Of a stretch of 64,000 nucleotides of DNA, positions 19,637 to 31,089 are shown piece after piece. The position numbers were made by a program, and so were the translations under genes. Every line of letters begins with the position of its first letter. Position 1 is the stretch's first letter. This DNA comes from Thelonectria olida (taxonomy: Eukaryota; Ascomycota; Sordariomycetes; Hypocreales; Nectriaceae): positions 526,981 to 590,980 of the forward strand of contig JAGPYM010000026.1 in assembly GCA_020736575.1 (NCBI GenBank), written 5' to 3'. The notes beneath the pieces are model-generated. The model saw only the letters and a list, made by a program, of their open reading frames with translations. It was not told the origin of the DNA and searched no databases.

Positions 19637-20355
19637 ATGGGTTCAACAACTATTCTCCGCGGATTTAAAGTGTCGGTAGCTGCGCTCGATGCATTCCTGG
19701 ACGCCAACGGTGCTGATGGAACGTACGGCGCTCCGCCATTCTACGAGGACCACCCCGACAAGGATGAATTATCCAAACTCTTATACCGAAAAATCATAGA
19801 AGCAGGTGGCACAGCGATCAAAGACAACTTCCGAGTAATGATTCCTTCTAGGGAAGGGCACAACTTATCCACCATCGCATACGTCACTTATACGTGGGTG
19901 ACTATCTACGCCCAGCGAGAAATCCAGTTGACGGAAGACTTGCCAGAAGAGGTTCCCAAAGGGTTCGAGGAACTGAGAACTGAAATCCTATCTTACAATG
20001 ACTCTGTGTCCATTGCACCTCAGGAAAAGATCAAGGACGATGGTAAGATGGGTCTCTACGTCGTCTACACGTATGAGATCAGAGGTCTGTACACGCCGCA
20101 AGAACTCCTAGATCGGTACAAAGTAATTTTAGCCTTTTCTCGCCCGAAGCCTCCTTGCCTGGGAGTTTGAAGGCCCCGTGTCTTGTTTGAACCGATTCTA
20201 ACATTCACCAGGATCCCCAAACGTGCGATTATTGCGATGCTGTGTTCAGGCACTCCGAGACCACAGAACTAGATAGCGTGTGGAAGAATAGGCAGCTGCA
20301 CCGAATGAAAGTTCACGGATCAGAAGAAGGGACGAACTCGCTTCCGAATGCTTGA
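19637..20355 (+). CDS. Conserved fungal hypothetical protein with a CxxC/H-rich last exon
   Basis: Exon 1 is 19637-20122 and exon 2 is 20212-20355, separated by an 89-nt intron (GTAATT donor, TTCTAAC branch, ACCAG acceptor), giving 209 residues. The first exon reads like a fungal family I know only as uncharacterised (TTILRGFKV ... GAPPFYEDHPDKD ... FRVMIPSREGHN ... AYVTYTWVTIYAQREIQLTEDLPEEVP ... YTYEIRGLYTPQELLDR). The second exon adds CDYCDAVFRH and, 20 residues on, HRMKVH, which could form a CCHH-type zinc site. The start is the ATG before GSTTILRG; the open frame extends further upstream without conservation. The function is unknown. Confidence is high for exon 1 and moderate for exon 2. 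Confidence 0.7.
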
Positions 20356-21486
20356 TGATATGGAGACTCTCGAGTCTCTGACCCTGTTCACGGGCTCAGC
20401 TTGGCTTGGGATGCCCAATTTCTCCCACAGAGGATTGGCTGGGAACTGGAGGATCGAGGAGCCCAATGTCTGATGACGTACCTTGACGAACCTCAAGTCG
20501 CTGGACCTAATATAATGTGATGATACTATATGCGCAACACACTAGGGAGCCAACTAGGTGACTCAGGATAATGAAAGGAGTACTATAAAATGAGTGCTCC
20601 TACACGAGATGGACCGCGTTGCAAAACGTACTCAGTGTCGATGACCCCGTCGAAATGATGTAGGATATCATTCCGCCGCCTTGCCACGTCCAATGACAAC
20701 GAGAACTTGAGCCGGAAAAATAACTCCCTACTCCTTGAAACCGCCTTGAAGAATCTTGGGCTCGGATGTTTCCTTGGTAATTGACATGACCCGGACCTCC
20801 ACAATTGAGCTATTAAACACGCATGAATAGGATCAAGAGTATCCTCACTCAAGCTTATTTTTACCGACTACAACATCCGATCAATTGATGGGGCACAACC
20901 ACAAACCAGCCGTGAACCCACTTGAAAAGTTCACATGATGAGCATGCGATCATCAGGCACGGTCAAGGTGCCTGTTTTGGGCCATGCTCATCCCCGTGCG
21001 GACCAATCCTATACCCAGGCTCTTCCCCAGTCCACCCTAGCCTCCGAGCTCATGGAGACGATCAATCCGAAGTTGAGCCTGGGTTGCCTAAACTTGGATC
21101 CGAAGACGAACGCCTCCTGGCGTTCGCAGAATAGGCCCGATGTTATGGGGTGAGCGGGGGCGGGGGTCGCATTCCATGCGGAGAATATGGGGAAGTTTAG
21201 AAGCCCTCGGCATTGACACTTCATTGAAGCTGGATTATACTCTGGACACGGGCGATGCGGAGTCTTAGAAGCCCGAGGACAAGATGGCCTGGCGATGGTC
21301 TTCCAAGCCTGGTGCCGTTCAATTGCCCCGAGGAAACGGCCGAGAGAACTGGGTAGGTTAGGTAGTAACCGTAGGGAGGGAGTGAACTGTGTCTGCCAAG
21401 GAATGGTTATATATTGTGACGCCGTCGCGCTAACATAGGACATCGTTCTGAGATAACCATTGGAGTGGCTGCTTAAGCTAATCAAA
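20356..21486. other. 1.1-kb intergenic region
   Basis: No supported gene. The 194-aa minus-strand open frame at 21009-21593 runs into the carboxylesterase signal-peptide codons and has low-information composition, so I treat it as a shadow. The carboxylesterase promoter must lie here. Confidence 0.5.
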
Positions 21487-23423
21487 ATGGCCCCGATATT
21501 GAATCTCGTTCTCTTTGGCCTCGGCCTTGCCAGCACGGTGTCTTCGAGAGTGGTTAGAGCGGCTCGAGACACTGTGCCGACGGTTTCGGTCAAAAACGGC
21601 TCGTACTCTGGCGTTCATAGCCAAGAGTATAACCAAGACTTCTTCCTTGGCATCCCCTACGCTCTGGTACAAATTTCTCTCCTTTGATCACGTTCCGTCT
21701 TATACTAATTCTTGTAGACGCCTGATCGTTTCGCCCTGGCGAAAGGGCTAGATTCGTCCTGGGATGGCGTTCATGAAGCCAATGAATATCCACCTCATTG
21801 CTATGGCTACGGCTCTGACCAGATCGGATACGAACAGTCCGAAGACTGCCTTTACTTGAATGTTGTTCGTCCTGCAGGCATCAAAAACACGGCCAATCTC
21901 CCAGTGGCTGTGTGGATTCATGGCGGCGGCTTGTTCATGGGCGGCTCGGCTGACCGAAGATATAACCTTTCTTTTATCGTCGAAAGAAGTGTTGAGATGG
22001 GCACCCCAGTTATCGGCGTGAGCTTCAACTACCGTCTCTCGGCTATGGGCTTCCTGTGCGGCGAAGAGGCTGAAGATGCGGGCATCGTCAATAATGGATT
22101 CCGTGACCAACGCCTTGCTCTGCGTTGGATCAATGAGAACATTAAGTCGTTTGGTGGCTCACCCAAGAAAGTGACAATCTTTGGAGAGAGCTCTGGGGCA
22201 GAAAGTGTCTCAGCTCAGGTGTTTGCTTACAATGGTAAGTTCCATATTCCTAATAATTCACATTATTAACAGCCTAGCTAGGACGAAATGATGGTCTTTT
22301 CCGCGGCGCTATCGCTGAATCTGGCTTTGGTGGTGCTATCGGGAGATATCCTGGCGGTTTTAACGCAACTATTGATATGCAGGACGTCTATAACCAGTTG
22401 GTCGGCAACGTCACCTCTTGCGCAAGCTTAGTAGGATCTACTAAGGCTCTAGACTGCCTTCGAACAGCCCCCTTTGAGGAGATCAACTACGCCTTGAATG
22501 TGAGCGGAGTTGGGCCTTGGCCACCCGTTCTGGACAACGACTTTATCGCAGACTATCCTACGAATCAGATCTCCAAGGGAAATTTCCCAAGGATCCCGTT
22601 GCTCATTGGCGCCAATACCGACGAGGGCACTGCGTTTGGCTCTGGCAAAGGCCCCAACGGAGGCGGTGTCAACACGGATGCCGAAATGAGAGACGCAATC
22701 GCCACCATCATCCCTGACGATGTCAGGTCACATGCTGGAAAGTCCTTGGACCAGGTCGTTGATGAGCTGATGGAAGCGTATCCAAACGACCAAAGCGTGG
22801 GAATCCCGTCGCTGAAGACCTGGCCACACGTCATTGAGGCGAACGACAGCTACGCGGAACTTGTTGGTCTACAGTATCGGCGAACTGGCGCACTTTTTGG
22901 CGATTTCTCTATGCAGTATCAGAGGCGCCGATCCAATATTGCCTGGTCCAAATACGGTGTTCCTAGTTACACCTATCGCTTTGATGTTACCGTCAATGGA
23001 CTGACTCCGGTTACTGGCGCAACACACTTCCAAGAGGTGAGAACTCGACTTTGAATCATTTGAGCTAATCACAGTTACTAACACGGGCGTCTCTAGGTTG
23101 CTTTCGTATTCCACAATCTCAACGGCGATGGATATGATACAAACCCTTTCGGAGGCAGTGGTACCTATCCAGCTAAGGCCAAAGCTCTCTCCAAGGTAAT
23201 CTCGTCGTCTTGGATCAACTTCTTCACCGGTCTTGATCCCAATGGAAAGAAGGGAAATCTGCTGCCCAATGGCAAAACGTGGCCAGTCTACCAAGTTTCA
23301 GGCGACGGTACCGGTAAGGGTGTCGTCTTTGGGTTGAATAGCACGCTGGTTGAGAGAGATAACTTCCGAGCTGAAGGAATGAGCTGGATGGCCCAACATA
23401 GTTTGACTGTGTTTGGTAACTAA
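21487..23423 (+). CDS. Secreted type-B carboxylesterase/lipase
   Basis: Four exons (21487-21666, 21718-22234, 22282-23036, 23097-23423) give 592 residues. An N-terminal signal peptide (about residues 1-20, hydrophobic core ILNLVLFGLGLAS) indicates secretion. The alpha/beta-hydrolase triad of the esterase/lipase type-B family is visible: Ser218 in GESSGAES (Ser replaces the usual Ala after the nucleophile), Glu in GANTDEGTAFG, and His in TGATHFQEV. EDCLYLNV and the oxyanion HGGGLFMGG match the Candida rugosa-lipase family. Several Asn-X-Ser/Thr sites suggest glycosylation. It probably hydrolyses extracellular acyl esters or lipids; substrate choice cannot be inferred. The introns are 47-60 nt and all GT...AG. 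Confidence 0.93.
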
Positions 23424-24810
23424 GGCAGAGGGGGTGTGAGCTTCTCTTCTTGAATATTTCTTACATGAACTCTCCGTTTTATGGCGTATTTGGTCCTTCT
23501 GAAGAAGATTGGTGACTTATCTTCCCGTATGTGAGATTTAGCGCTGGTGTCTGTCGATAATTATTCTTTGTGTTCATAATCAATACTAGCACCGAGGGAT
23601 CACACCCTTAACCCTCGGCCATGCAGGATCGGAGGGTTTTTGAACGCATCCACTTCAAGCCTCATATTTGGTGAATGCTGGCCCGTGGTGTCGTAACGGT
23701 GTATGCGATTTCTTATCCGGAGTAAAGCGTTACCGTGTATCAATTCTTGGTCGGACATATTCTCCCTTAGCTTTAGATTCGGTGATCCACGCTTCTCTAT
23801 TCCACCCTCTTAGAGATCCCATTGGCGGCACGTTTTCGGGCGTTCTGTCGACTGATTTGTGCAGACCGTGTTATGGAATCTCCAGTTTCGGTGAATACCC
23901 AAGGCATCAGTTTAGGTACTTCAATGTGAGGCGGGATGGTGTGCGCCTTGTGGCCTTGGAAATAAAATACCCTCCTAACAAGCACGATGACATGAACATG
24001 TCTGGCTTTGCAATACTATTCCAGCATTCGTTCACCGTGGCGGTCTAGAAGCTGGTCGAGAAGTTGTAGGAGAAAGGTGGGAGTTGGAGAAGTTCGCGCA
24101 GGAGTGATTTCCAGGCAGAAGAAAATCATGATAGGCAAACATAACTAGTTATCTATATAATAGCCTTCTCTTTCCTTGGTTGCGAAGTGCCGTGGTAGTT
24201 TTAGACAGACCAAAAGAAGTGGTTTAAGAAATGGAATGAGCCGCTCTTCCAACAAGATGTCTATTTGTATACATATTTACTTGGATTATGGGGATTATCC
24301 ACAGTCTAAGTCAATTGGTTTTACTTGAGATGGCCAACACGATACCTAGGTAATAATAAACCATTTAAAGTGTGGAAAGTGTCTGGTAACCCTAGAGATA
24401 TGGCCCGGAAGAAGGGTAGTCGGTTCTCCGAACTTTCTGTGCAGTGTTGTGCGCTCTCAAGGTCCAGATCTTTCAAATAGAAAGCAACCCAATGTTTCTG
24501 TGGCGAAATGTCAATAATCACTCGCATCCAGGAGCTTTCTTGACGGAAATCGGCACGGGGCCAGTGGATTTATTATTCGTAACCTGGCCACTTTGGGCAA
24601 CGCCCGAACCGGGGGGCAGTTTTGGTCTGATTTAGCATGGCGTGAATGACTTGTCAAAATGAGATCATGGGCGTGCAACTATTTAAATGGCTACAATTCC
24701 CTCGAGCTGGAGGCAGCGTTGGACGATTCCTTGACAAACTTGAGAACCGACTTGTGAGCTCGCTTTTGATCAACGTGTCGACACCGATTCCGACTCGAAT
24801 ACCTCTCAAC
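23424..24810. other. 1.4-kb intergenic region
   Basis: Nothing convincing. The 126-aa frame at 23668-24048 begins with TTG, matches no family I know and has no intron logic. The sequence just before 24811 should be the promoter and leader of the KDEL-tailed protein. Confidence 0.45.
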
Positions 24811-25683
24811 ATGAAGCTCTCAGCTATCCTACTCGGCTCTTTCAGCCTCTTCATCGCGGCAGAGATTGCAGATCAGCGCATTGAGATCAATGTTGGCAAC
24901 ACGCGAATTCTCGATTTGATGAGGCAACTTGACCAGGCTCGCAAGGGCGGCAACGATGAGTTGGCTTTGAAACTAGCTAAAGAGCTGAGCGATGCACGTT
25001 CTGAACCAATCGGGGGCCATTCGGACGTACAGTGGGCGACTGATTGCAAGGCGAGTGCCTATTTGGATGCCGAAATCTACGCTGTATCCGACCCTTCCAA
25101 CGTTCCAGAGGGGCTCAAATGGGCTTGGGAGTTCCTTGACAAGTATTGGACCACCGACGATGGCGGCGACCTTCCCTACCCTGGCGACTTTTCGACCTTT
25201 ATGCACAAAGATGGCTTCAGAGTCCTCATGGTCGACTATGAGCAACTACCTTGGGCCGTTCGTGAGTGGCGAGAGAAAGAGATGGAGAAGGGCGTTGCTA
25301 TGGAGCGCAAGTTCATTGCCGTGCTTGATGGGGTTGCCTTTTTCGCACCCGGGGTCGTGACTTGGTTGCTCCCTTTATTTGCTGGACGGGACATCAAAAG
25401 GGGCGTCGATGCTTGCCAAGGTGAGTATCCAGGTCTTTCACTCTTGATATAACTGGCTAACAAAGAGCTAGACGAGCTCTTAAACCTCAAGAGATACCAC
25501 AACAAAGGCAACAATGACCCGGCTTTCAAGTACTCGTTCGAATACGCTGGCATGTCTCAAGTTGGGACAACCATCAAAGTCAAGACCAGGTCTGAGAGGC
25601 AGATTGCAGTGAATGCGAAGAATGACAAGGCAAAGAAGGAGGAGGATAAACCAGGGCATGAAGATGATAAGGACGAATTGTGA
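24811..25683 (+). CDS. Signal-peptide protein with C-terminal KDEL, unknown function
   Basis: Two exons (24811-25420, 25472-25683; 51-nt intron GTGAGT...GCTAG) give 273 residues. The start MKLSAILLGSFSLFIAAE is a clear signal peptide. Upstream in-frame codons exist but would bury it. The mature part is charged and helical, with an aromatic middle (WAWEFLDKYWTTDDGGDLPYPGDF) and one hydrophobic segment (about residues 172-192, VAFFAPGVVTWLLPLFAG). It ends in a Lys/Asp/Glu-rich tail terminating DKDEL. KDEL and HDEL are ER-retrieval signals bound by Erd2, so the protein is either an ER-lumen resident or uses retrograde traffic. I do not recognise the family. Confidence 0.8.
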
Positions 25684-25877
25684 GCGCAGCGAGCCATTAA
25701 CTCGGATTAATACACGAAGGTGGACAGCGCAAGGGTCTAGCTGAAGACTGTTTAAATACTAGAGCGGGAGGCTTCAAATTCAACCAAGGTTTTCTTTTCT
25801 AGAGCAAGGTTGAACTGCTTTGATCTTGCGTTATGCTAACAGAGCTTCAGCTGTCGATCCCTTGTGCTGATGTTCTG

Positions 25878-26924
25878 TTACAACTCTTTGACCCAAGCCG
25901 GGTCAATCTCAATGTCCTCAGGAACGACACAGTCTTTCGATCCCCTAGCGACCAGTTCTTTCTCCAGTGCTTTGAATAGCCGCTCAAGGTATCTCTTCTC
26001 CCCCGGGATATCAAGTCCAATAGCGCGCCCCGTGCTAACCATGAGCTCGAAGCCCTTTCTCGCCGGCCCCGACACCGTCTCCCCTCCCTGAACATATAGC
26101 TCTCCAAGTCTTTGTCGCCAAGACAACCACCGGTTCAGACTGAATTTGTCGTCAAGCGTGAGCTTTCCGGTTGAGACGGAGCCTTGACTCTCGAGTAAGA
26201 GAAAGGTGGGAACGGTAGGGCCATAATTGTCAACAGAGAGCCGTGCCAACTTGAAGTTGCTGTACTTGAGCCATTCGACACATGCGGGCAGTAAATCTGC
26301 CAGGGGCAGGGTAGCCTTGTTTGAGTCGTCCTGGGCGGAATCGGCGACCCGAGGTCTATCGGTTTCCAGGGCTTCTTTGAACAGCCATAACGCACAGCTG
26401 GACAGGTCCTCTACACAACCAGGGCCTGCACCAATTCCTGAGCTGCAAAGTTTGGCAGTGAAGGTCGCGAGATTTCTTCTTTCGACAGCAGGAAGGTTTC
26501 GGGACTCTTCCATCCAGTACTTCTGCAGGTCGTGTGCAAGATAAGGAACATCGGCCCAGAGGAGGCTGTAATTATCCATGACGGCGGCCTCTAGGCCGTC
26601 TGCAGCCCCGCCGGCCTTCCTTCTTTCGAATGTTCCAAGCGCTCGCATCTCCAAGACGAGAGTGACAAGCCGGTCATGTTCAGAGCTGCCGGATGGAATG
26701 GCCTTGGTTGCGTGAATCAGCTCATCCCAGGCATCATGAAGAGCCTCTTTAATGCCGGGGATATCGGCTGTGTGGTCATGATATTGGTGACCGATGCGAA
26801 TGAGATCATCACGAAGACCTCGCCAGGTCTCGGGGGCAATTGAGGGATGGTGCTGGTACCTTTTCCGCTTTTCTTCGCGGGTGAGATTTTGCGGCTTGCA
26901 CGAGCCGTCAACGCACTCGGCCAT
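25878..26924 (-). CDS. DUF3632 family protein
   Basis: Single exon, 348 residues from the ATG at 26924 (MAECVDGSCKP). The frame is open 50 codons further upstream to 27074, but that part looks like leader sequence. The pattern fits the fungal DUF3632 family as I remember it: SLLWADVPYLAHDLQKYW, ERRNLATFTAKLCS, CALWLFKEALET, then LADLLPACVEWLKY. No membrane segment or signal peptide is visible, and no catalytic residues are known for the family. Members are often lineage-expanded in Pezizomycotina. No functional link to its neighbours is apparent. Confidence 0.8.
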   Translation of the reverse strand: MAECVDGSCKPQNLTREEKRKRYQHHPSIAPETWRGLRDDLIRIGHQYHDHTADIPGIKEALHDAWDELIHATKAIPSGSSEHDRLVTLVLEMRALGTFERRKAGGAADGLEAAVMDNYSLLWADVPYLAHDLQKYWMEESRNLPAVERRNLATFTAKLCSSGIGAGPGCVEDLSSCALWLFKEALETDRPRVADSAQDDSNKATLPLADLLPACVEWLKYSNFKLARLSVDNYGPTVPTFLLLESQGSVSTGKLTLDDKFSLNRWLSWRQRLGELYVQGGETVSGPARKGFELMVSTGRAIGLDIPGEKRYLERLFKALEKELVARGSKDCVVPEDIEIDPAWVKEL

Positions 26925-27712
26925 GTTGAAAGAATGAAATTGGGTGTGAGGGTATGCTGGTGATAAGATGGGGGAAATTAAGTGACGATGGAAGGTGAGA
27001 TCAGGAGGGCGACTGAGGCGGAATAAATAGCTGGATTCGGGAGGCAGCTCTGTTAGGTCAGTACTCCCGCTCATTTTAGAAATTTTTTATTGTACGTAAG
27101 TGAAGATTGAGATTCTTCATCAATAGGGAATCCTTTGATTCATTTCTTCTTCGTAGTGATTGAATAATAGTTGGCGTTGCTGCATGTCGCGTTATTATTG
27201 TTGGGGAACGCAGCCGGACGATTTTGAATGAAGTTGTGGGTTAACAGGTTCGCGACCAGGCCGATCCTTCAAACGGCTGTTGCCTAATTTTTCTCCATAT
27301 TACTAAGCCAGGCAGAGATCGTTCCTTTTTGCGAGCTTTCAGGCATCAATGTCGTATCGGTTTGTTGGTTGTATGGGTGCGAATAGTGGAAGTAGAAAGG
27401 GTTGTTCCAAGTGGGCTGGTTGGATGGTGGTTGGTGGTTGGATGTGTTGGCTTTGATAAATTCTTCTAGGAGGCAGATTCTACAAAGAGGGCATCAAGAG
27501 TTGCATACTAACGTGGCATGAAAGCATACTGAATCGCTGATTTGGTTTTATCAAATGCCTATTGGATAATTTCGTCTTGTCCAGAAATGCACACGAAGTC
27601 CAACGCGATGCGTTGCTCCAGACTTTTTCAATGCGAAGCTGCCCGTCGAAGATGCCCCTCGATTTCAGTCCCAATAAGCCCAACGCACCATATTAGTATA
27701 TCAAGATCAATT
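26925..27712. other. 0.8-kb intergenic region
   Basis: It lies between the DUF3632 start and the class II aldolase stop, both on the minus strand. It holds a short run of direct GTTGG/GGTGG repeats near 27415-27445. No gene is seen. Confidence 0.5.
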
Positions 27713-28618
27713 CTAGTTCTTGAATGCCCCGTTGGACATTTCGTCTTCCAGATCGTAGTAAACTTGGAACTCGCAATAGCAAATCTCCGGGTCGCTCTCG
27801 ACGTCAAAGTTGAAATTGGCCTCCTCGTCGCTAATGAGAACCTTGGGAATGCCATTGGCCGCTGCCGCGTCAGCGAGGAGCTGCACTCGACAGGTGTTTT
27901 CCATTGACGTGAAGAGAAAGGCCGCCTCGTCCACCGTTTTACCAACAGTCAAAAGGCCGTGGTTGCGCAAGATGCAGCCCTTGCCCTGGCGGCCCAGCGC
28001 TTCAGCGATGCGATCGCCTTCGTCGCTCCCGAGGACAACGCCGCCATAACTGTCATAGACGCTGTGCGCATCGCCGCGGAATTTGCACGCGTCTTGTGTC
28101 AGCATCTCTAGTCGGCGGCCAAACACCGACCATGCTTTTCCGTAGATGCTATGGCAGTGGCAAATGGCGTTGGCGTCGGGCCGCGCCTTGTGGACGGAAG
28201 CGTGGATGAGAAAGCCGGCCGTGTTGGGCGGTCGGGATTTGTTGCCGCCGATGACAGCGCCGTCCAGGTCAACGAGGATCATGTCGCTGACCTTCAGAAG
28301 GCCAAAGTGTCGACCCAGCGGGTTCGTCCAGAAAGCGTGGGGGAACTCGGGGTCCCGAACGGAAATGTGACCGCTCATGCCTTCAACGTAACCCTCACGG
28401 TGCCAGTGACGAAAGGCAGCAGTCATGTGCTCCAGCTGCCACTTGCGATGCGAGGCAAAGTCGGGATGCTTGGGGATTCCAGCCAGGACGACGTCGCCAT
28501 GTGACATGGCTTGCAGGGGAGTTTTGCCTGTGAGCTCATGGCCATGGCTTGTGTGGGATGGCTCCTTGGGCTTGACGCTGGTTGTCGCGGCGGGGGTGTT
28601 GGTTGCCGACGGTGCCAT
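27713..28618 (-). CDS. Class II aldolase/adducin-domain protein
   Basis: Intronless, 301 residues. After a Pro/Thr-rich N-terminus of about 40 residues, the class II aldolase/adducin fold runs to the end. Visible elements are GYVEGMSGHISVRDP (phosphate/substrate loop), the HxH metal ligands in CHCHSIYGKAW, and the third histidine in ILRNHGLLTVGKTVDEAAF. The acidic residue expected in the fold is in the SMENTCR helix. Family members are Zn-dependent sugar-phosphate (fuculose, rhamnulose, ribulose) aldolases or epimerases. Fungal members of this length are mostly uncharacterised, and the substrate is not deducible. The ATG at 28618 is the only sensible start. It is divergent from the methyltransferase across 0.86 kb. 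Confidence 0.9.
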   Translation of the reverse strand: MAPSATNTPAATTSVKPKEPSHTSHGHELTGKTPLQAMSHGDVVLAGIPKHPDFASHRKWQLEHMTAAFRHWHREGYVEGMSGHISVRDPEFPHAFWTNPLGRHFGLLKVSDMILVDLDGAVIGGNKSRPPNTAGFLIHASVHKARPDANAICHCHSIYGKAWSVFGRRLEMLTQDACKFRGDAHSVYDSYGGVVLGSDEGDRIAEALGRQGKGCILRNHGLLTVGKTVDEAAFLFTSMENTCRVQLLADAAAANGIPKVLISDEEANFNFDVESDPEICYCEFQVYYDLEDEMSNGAFKN

Positions 28619-29476
28619 AGTTACAGTGTCTTCTCAAGTTGGGCGTCTTTTTGATTGATAAAGGTCAAATAATGAATCGACCAGCTGGATCAGATCAGTG
28701 ATTAAGTACGTAACGTCCACCAACTTGGCGCCCTCCGTGTATCTAGTCTCGATACGCCTTATCGGCATCGGCGCCCTCTATCTACAGCTGATACGCCCTT
28801 CTCCGCGCGTTATCTGAACAAGACGGGAACGATTGCCCAAGACCGGCACAATCTTTTGCGGGCGGTCACTATATATCTTCAGCGAGGGTTGAGGGTCTTC
28901 TTCAACGTGGCGGCCAACTGGTGGGTCAATGAACCGGAGGGGCATTGGATAAAAGCATCTTCTGACGGCCAGCAACCCAGTTCGCTCCGAATCTCCGACA
29001 ATGCGTATCTTCCGGGGCTTGTCGATGGACCTTGGAGTCCAGATGGAGACTCTCTCCACTGTCCCGTTCTTGAGGCTAGTTTGGCGCTTGCTGATTAGTG
29101 AATCGAGTTTGCGACGTTCCTGGTCTATTTAAGTTGTTCCGTTCGTCAATGCTTCATAGCTCTTGGTTGCTCTTCGAGACCAGTCATCAATTGTCTGTCA
29201 TGCTTCGTCCCAACGGGTTCCGTCGACCATGGCAAATAGCCGGTCGGAGAGATATGGTCTGGTTGATATGACCACATTTTCCTGCAGCTTCCATTCCAGC
29301 CGAGGTCGTCACATCATGCATCGAGTGCTTATTGGCCCTCGATTCCCTGACAGTTGCGTGAACAGGGGCCGCGCGCAAGTATTAAGGTGACCCCTCTTTG
29401 CGATCATCTCAAGTCGTCAATTCTTCTTCTTTCTGGTAGAAAATAAAGAATTTTCTCGAGGCATCAAATTGAGAGA
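28619..29476. other. Divergent promoter region, aldolase / methyltransferase
   Basis: 0.86 kb with no supported gene. GATACGCC appears twice (28751-28758 and 28789-28796). The open frames at 28856-29098 and 29163-29390 lack family support. Confidence 0.45.
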
Positions 29477-30918
29477 ATGGCCACTGTAAACCCGGTTCCA
29501 GTGATTGAGCCGGATGAGGAGGTTCGTCCCATTGCACCATGACAGGAGGGCATCGATCAACTAAAAACTCCCAGCTTCAAGATGACGGAGACTCGGCAAT
29601 TGGAAGTGTAAGTCTATTCACAGCCTAAGTACTTTCTTCCTGATAGCAAAGCCCTGTACGCCCTAACAATTCTCATGCGCAGGATGTTGCATCGTCAGCT
29701 ACAAGCATCGCCAGCTCCATCATTGATTACCGCCGCGAGAATGGTCGAACATATCACAAATACAAAGATGGAAGTGAGCAGTTTACTCACTGAATGCCGC
29801 TTGTTTTTGAAGTTAACAACTTGTCCTCATCTCAGAGTATAACATCCCCAACGATGAGATCGAAAACGAGAGATTAGGCCCGTTCCACCAAAGGATTCTT
29901 ACAGACACTCCCAACTAACCAGCGGCAGACTTGCAACACCATTTGTTCCTCCTCACTTTTGACCATAAACTCGGTCTCTCTCCACCTAATGAGCGCGATG
30001 CGAAAGTAGGCCGGGTTCTTGATGTAGGGACTGGAACAGGAATTTGGGCCCTCGACTACGGCGATGAGCATCCCGAAACTGAGGCAAGCTCTTTTATCGC
30101 CTTGAGCAGCACCAAAGCTAACAGGCTTAAAGGTCATTGGAGTTGATCTATCGCCTATCCAGCCGCACTTGTGGGTGCTTATTCGCTGTCGTCTCGCGAG
30201 CTTCTAGTTAACCAACAAGTTCAAATAGTGTCCCGCCGAATGTCAAATTCTTTATCGACGACATTGAAGAGCCATGGTCGTACTCGCGGCCTTTCAACTA
30301 TATTCATTGTCGCATGATGACGTCCAGTCTTGCTAATTGGAACAAATTTCTTCGTGACGCTTTCGAGTACGTCCCCCTGAGATGGTCCATAGAGTGATGG
30401 TCCAACTGATGTGAACAGAAATCTCGCACCTGGAGGCTACATTGAGTTGCAGGAGATTGACCTGTTTGCCAAGTCGGATGATGGTACATTCAAGGAGGAC
30501 TGTGCTCTCGCGAAATGTGCAGCACTTCTGAATGAAGCTTGCAACAAGATCGGTCGTCCGTTCCAGGATAACACGCAGCTCAAAGACTTCCTTGCCGAGA
30601 TTGGATATGTCGATATTGTTGTCTCGACTTTCAAGTGGCCCACGAACTCTTGGCCGCGCGACAAAAAGTACAAGGAGCTCGGCTTGTGGAATAACGGGAA
30701 TATGGCCACTGGACTCGAGGCTCTCACGATGGCGCCGTTCACAAGGGCGCTCGGCTGGGCTAAGGACGAAGTTGATGTGTTCTTGACCTCGGTCAAGAAA
30801 GATTTGAACAGTAAGACAATCCATGCCTACTGGCCGTTGTAAGTATTGCACGATCGAGTCAAGGAACTTGGCTGACTTTCCTTCGAGGTATTCCATCTAT
30901 GGCAGAAAACCACAATAA
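29477..30918 (+). CDS. LaeA-like SAM-dependent methyltransferase
   Basis: Nine exons join to 331 codons (330 residues): 29477-29521, 29575-29607, 29683-29773, 29836-29877, 29929-30083, 30133-30170, 30229-30366, 30419-30838, 30888-30918. The first 80 residues are a short acidic/Ser-rich leader and YHKYKDGKYNIPNDE, then DLQHHLFLLT. SAM motif I is VLDVGTGTGIWALD. Motifs VIGVDLSPIQP and FIDDIEEPW follow, then NLAPGGYIELQEI and a C-terminus of the YGRKP type. This order matches the fungal methyltransferase_23/LaeA-like group; true LaeA is a nuclear velvet-complex regulator, but most paralogues have unknown targets. Two introns appear to use GC donors: 30084-30132 (GCAAGC) is canonical, while 29878-29928 (GCCCGT) is not. 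If the latter is not spliced, the gene would be damaged. Confidence 0.85.
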
Positions 30919-31089
30919 TTGGTGGTTTGCGATAAATTTGTATACATGACACACACATTAGCAGACAGTCCTTGGTGCATACAAATTGGGGACGAGCGCT
31001 ATAAATGCGGACGTGTTGTCATTCATATGTCTCTCCGCCTTTCTCTCCTTTGCGCTCGCCCTCAAGTTCTCGGCCGTTGTCATCATTAA

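Noticed and set aside
21009..21593. 194-aa minus-strand open frame
   Set aside because: Overlaps the carboxylesterase start and signal peptide; composition is low-information and no motif is seen.
23668..24048. 126-aa plus-strand frame
   Set aside because: Starts with TTG, no recognisable domain, no intron support.
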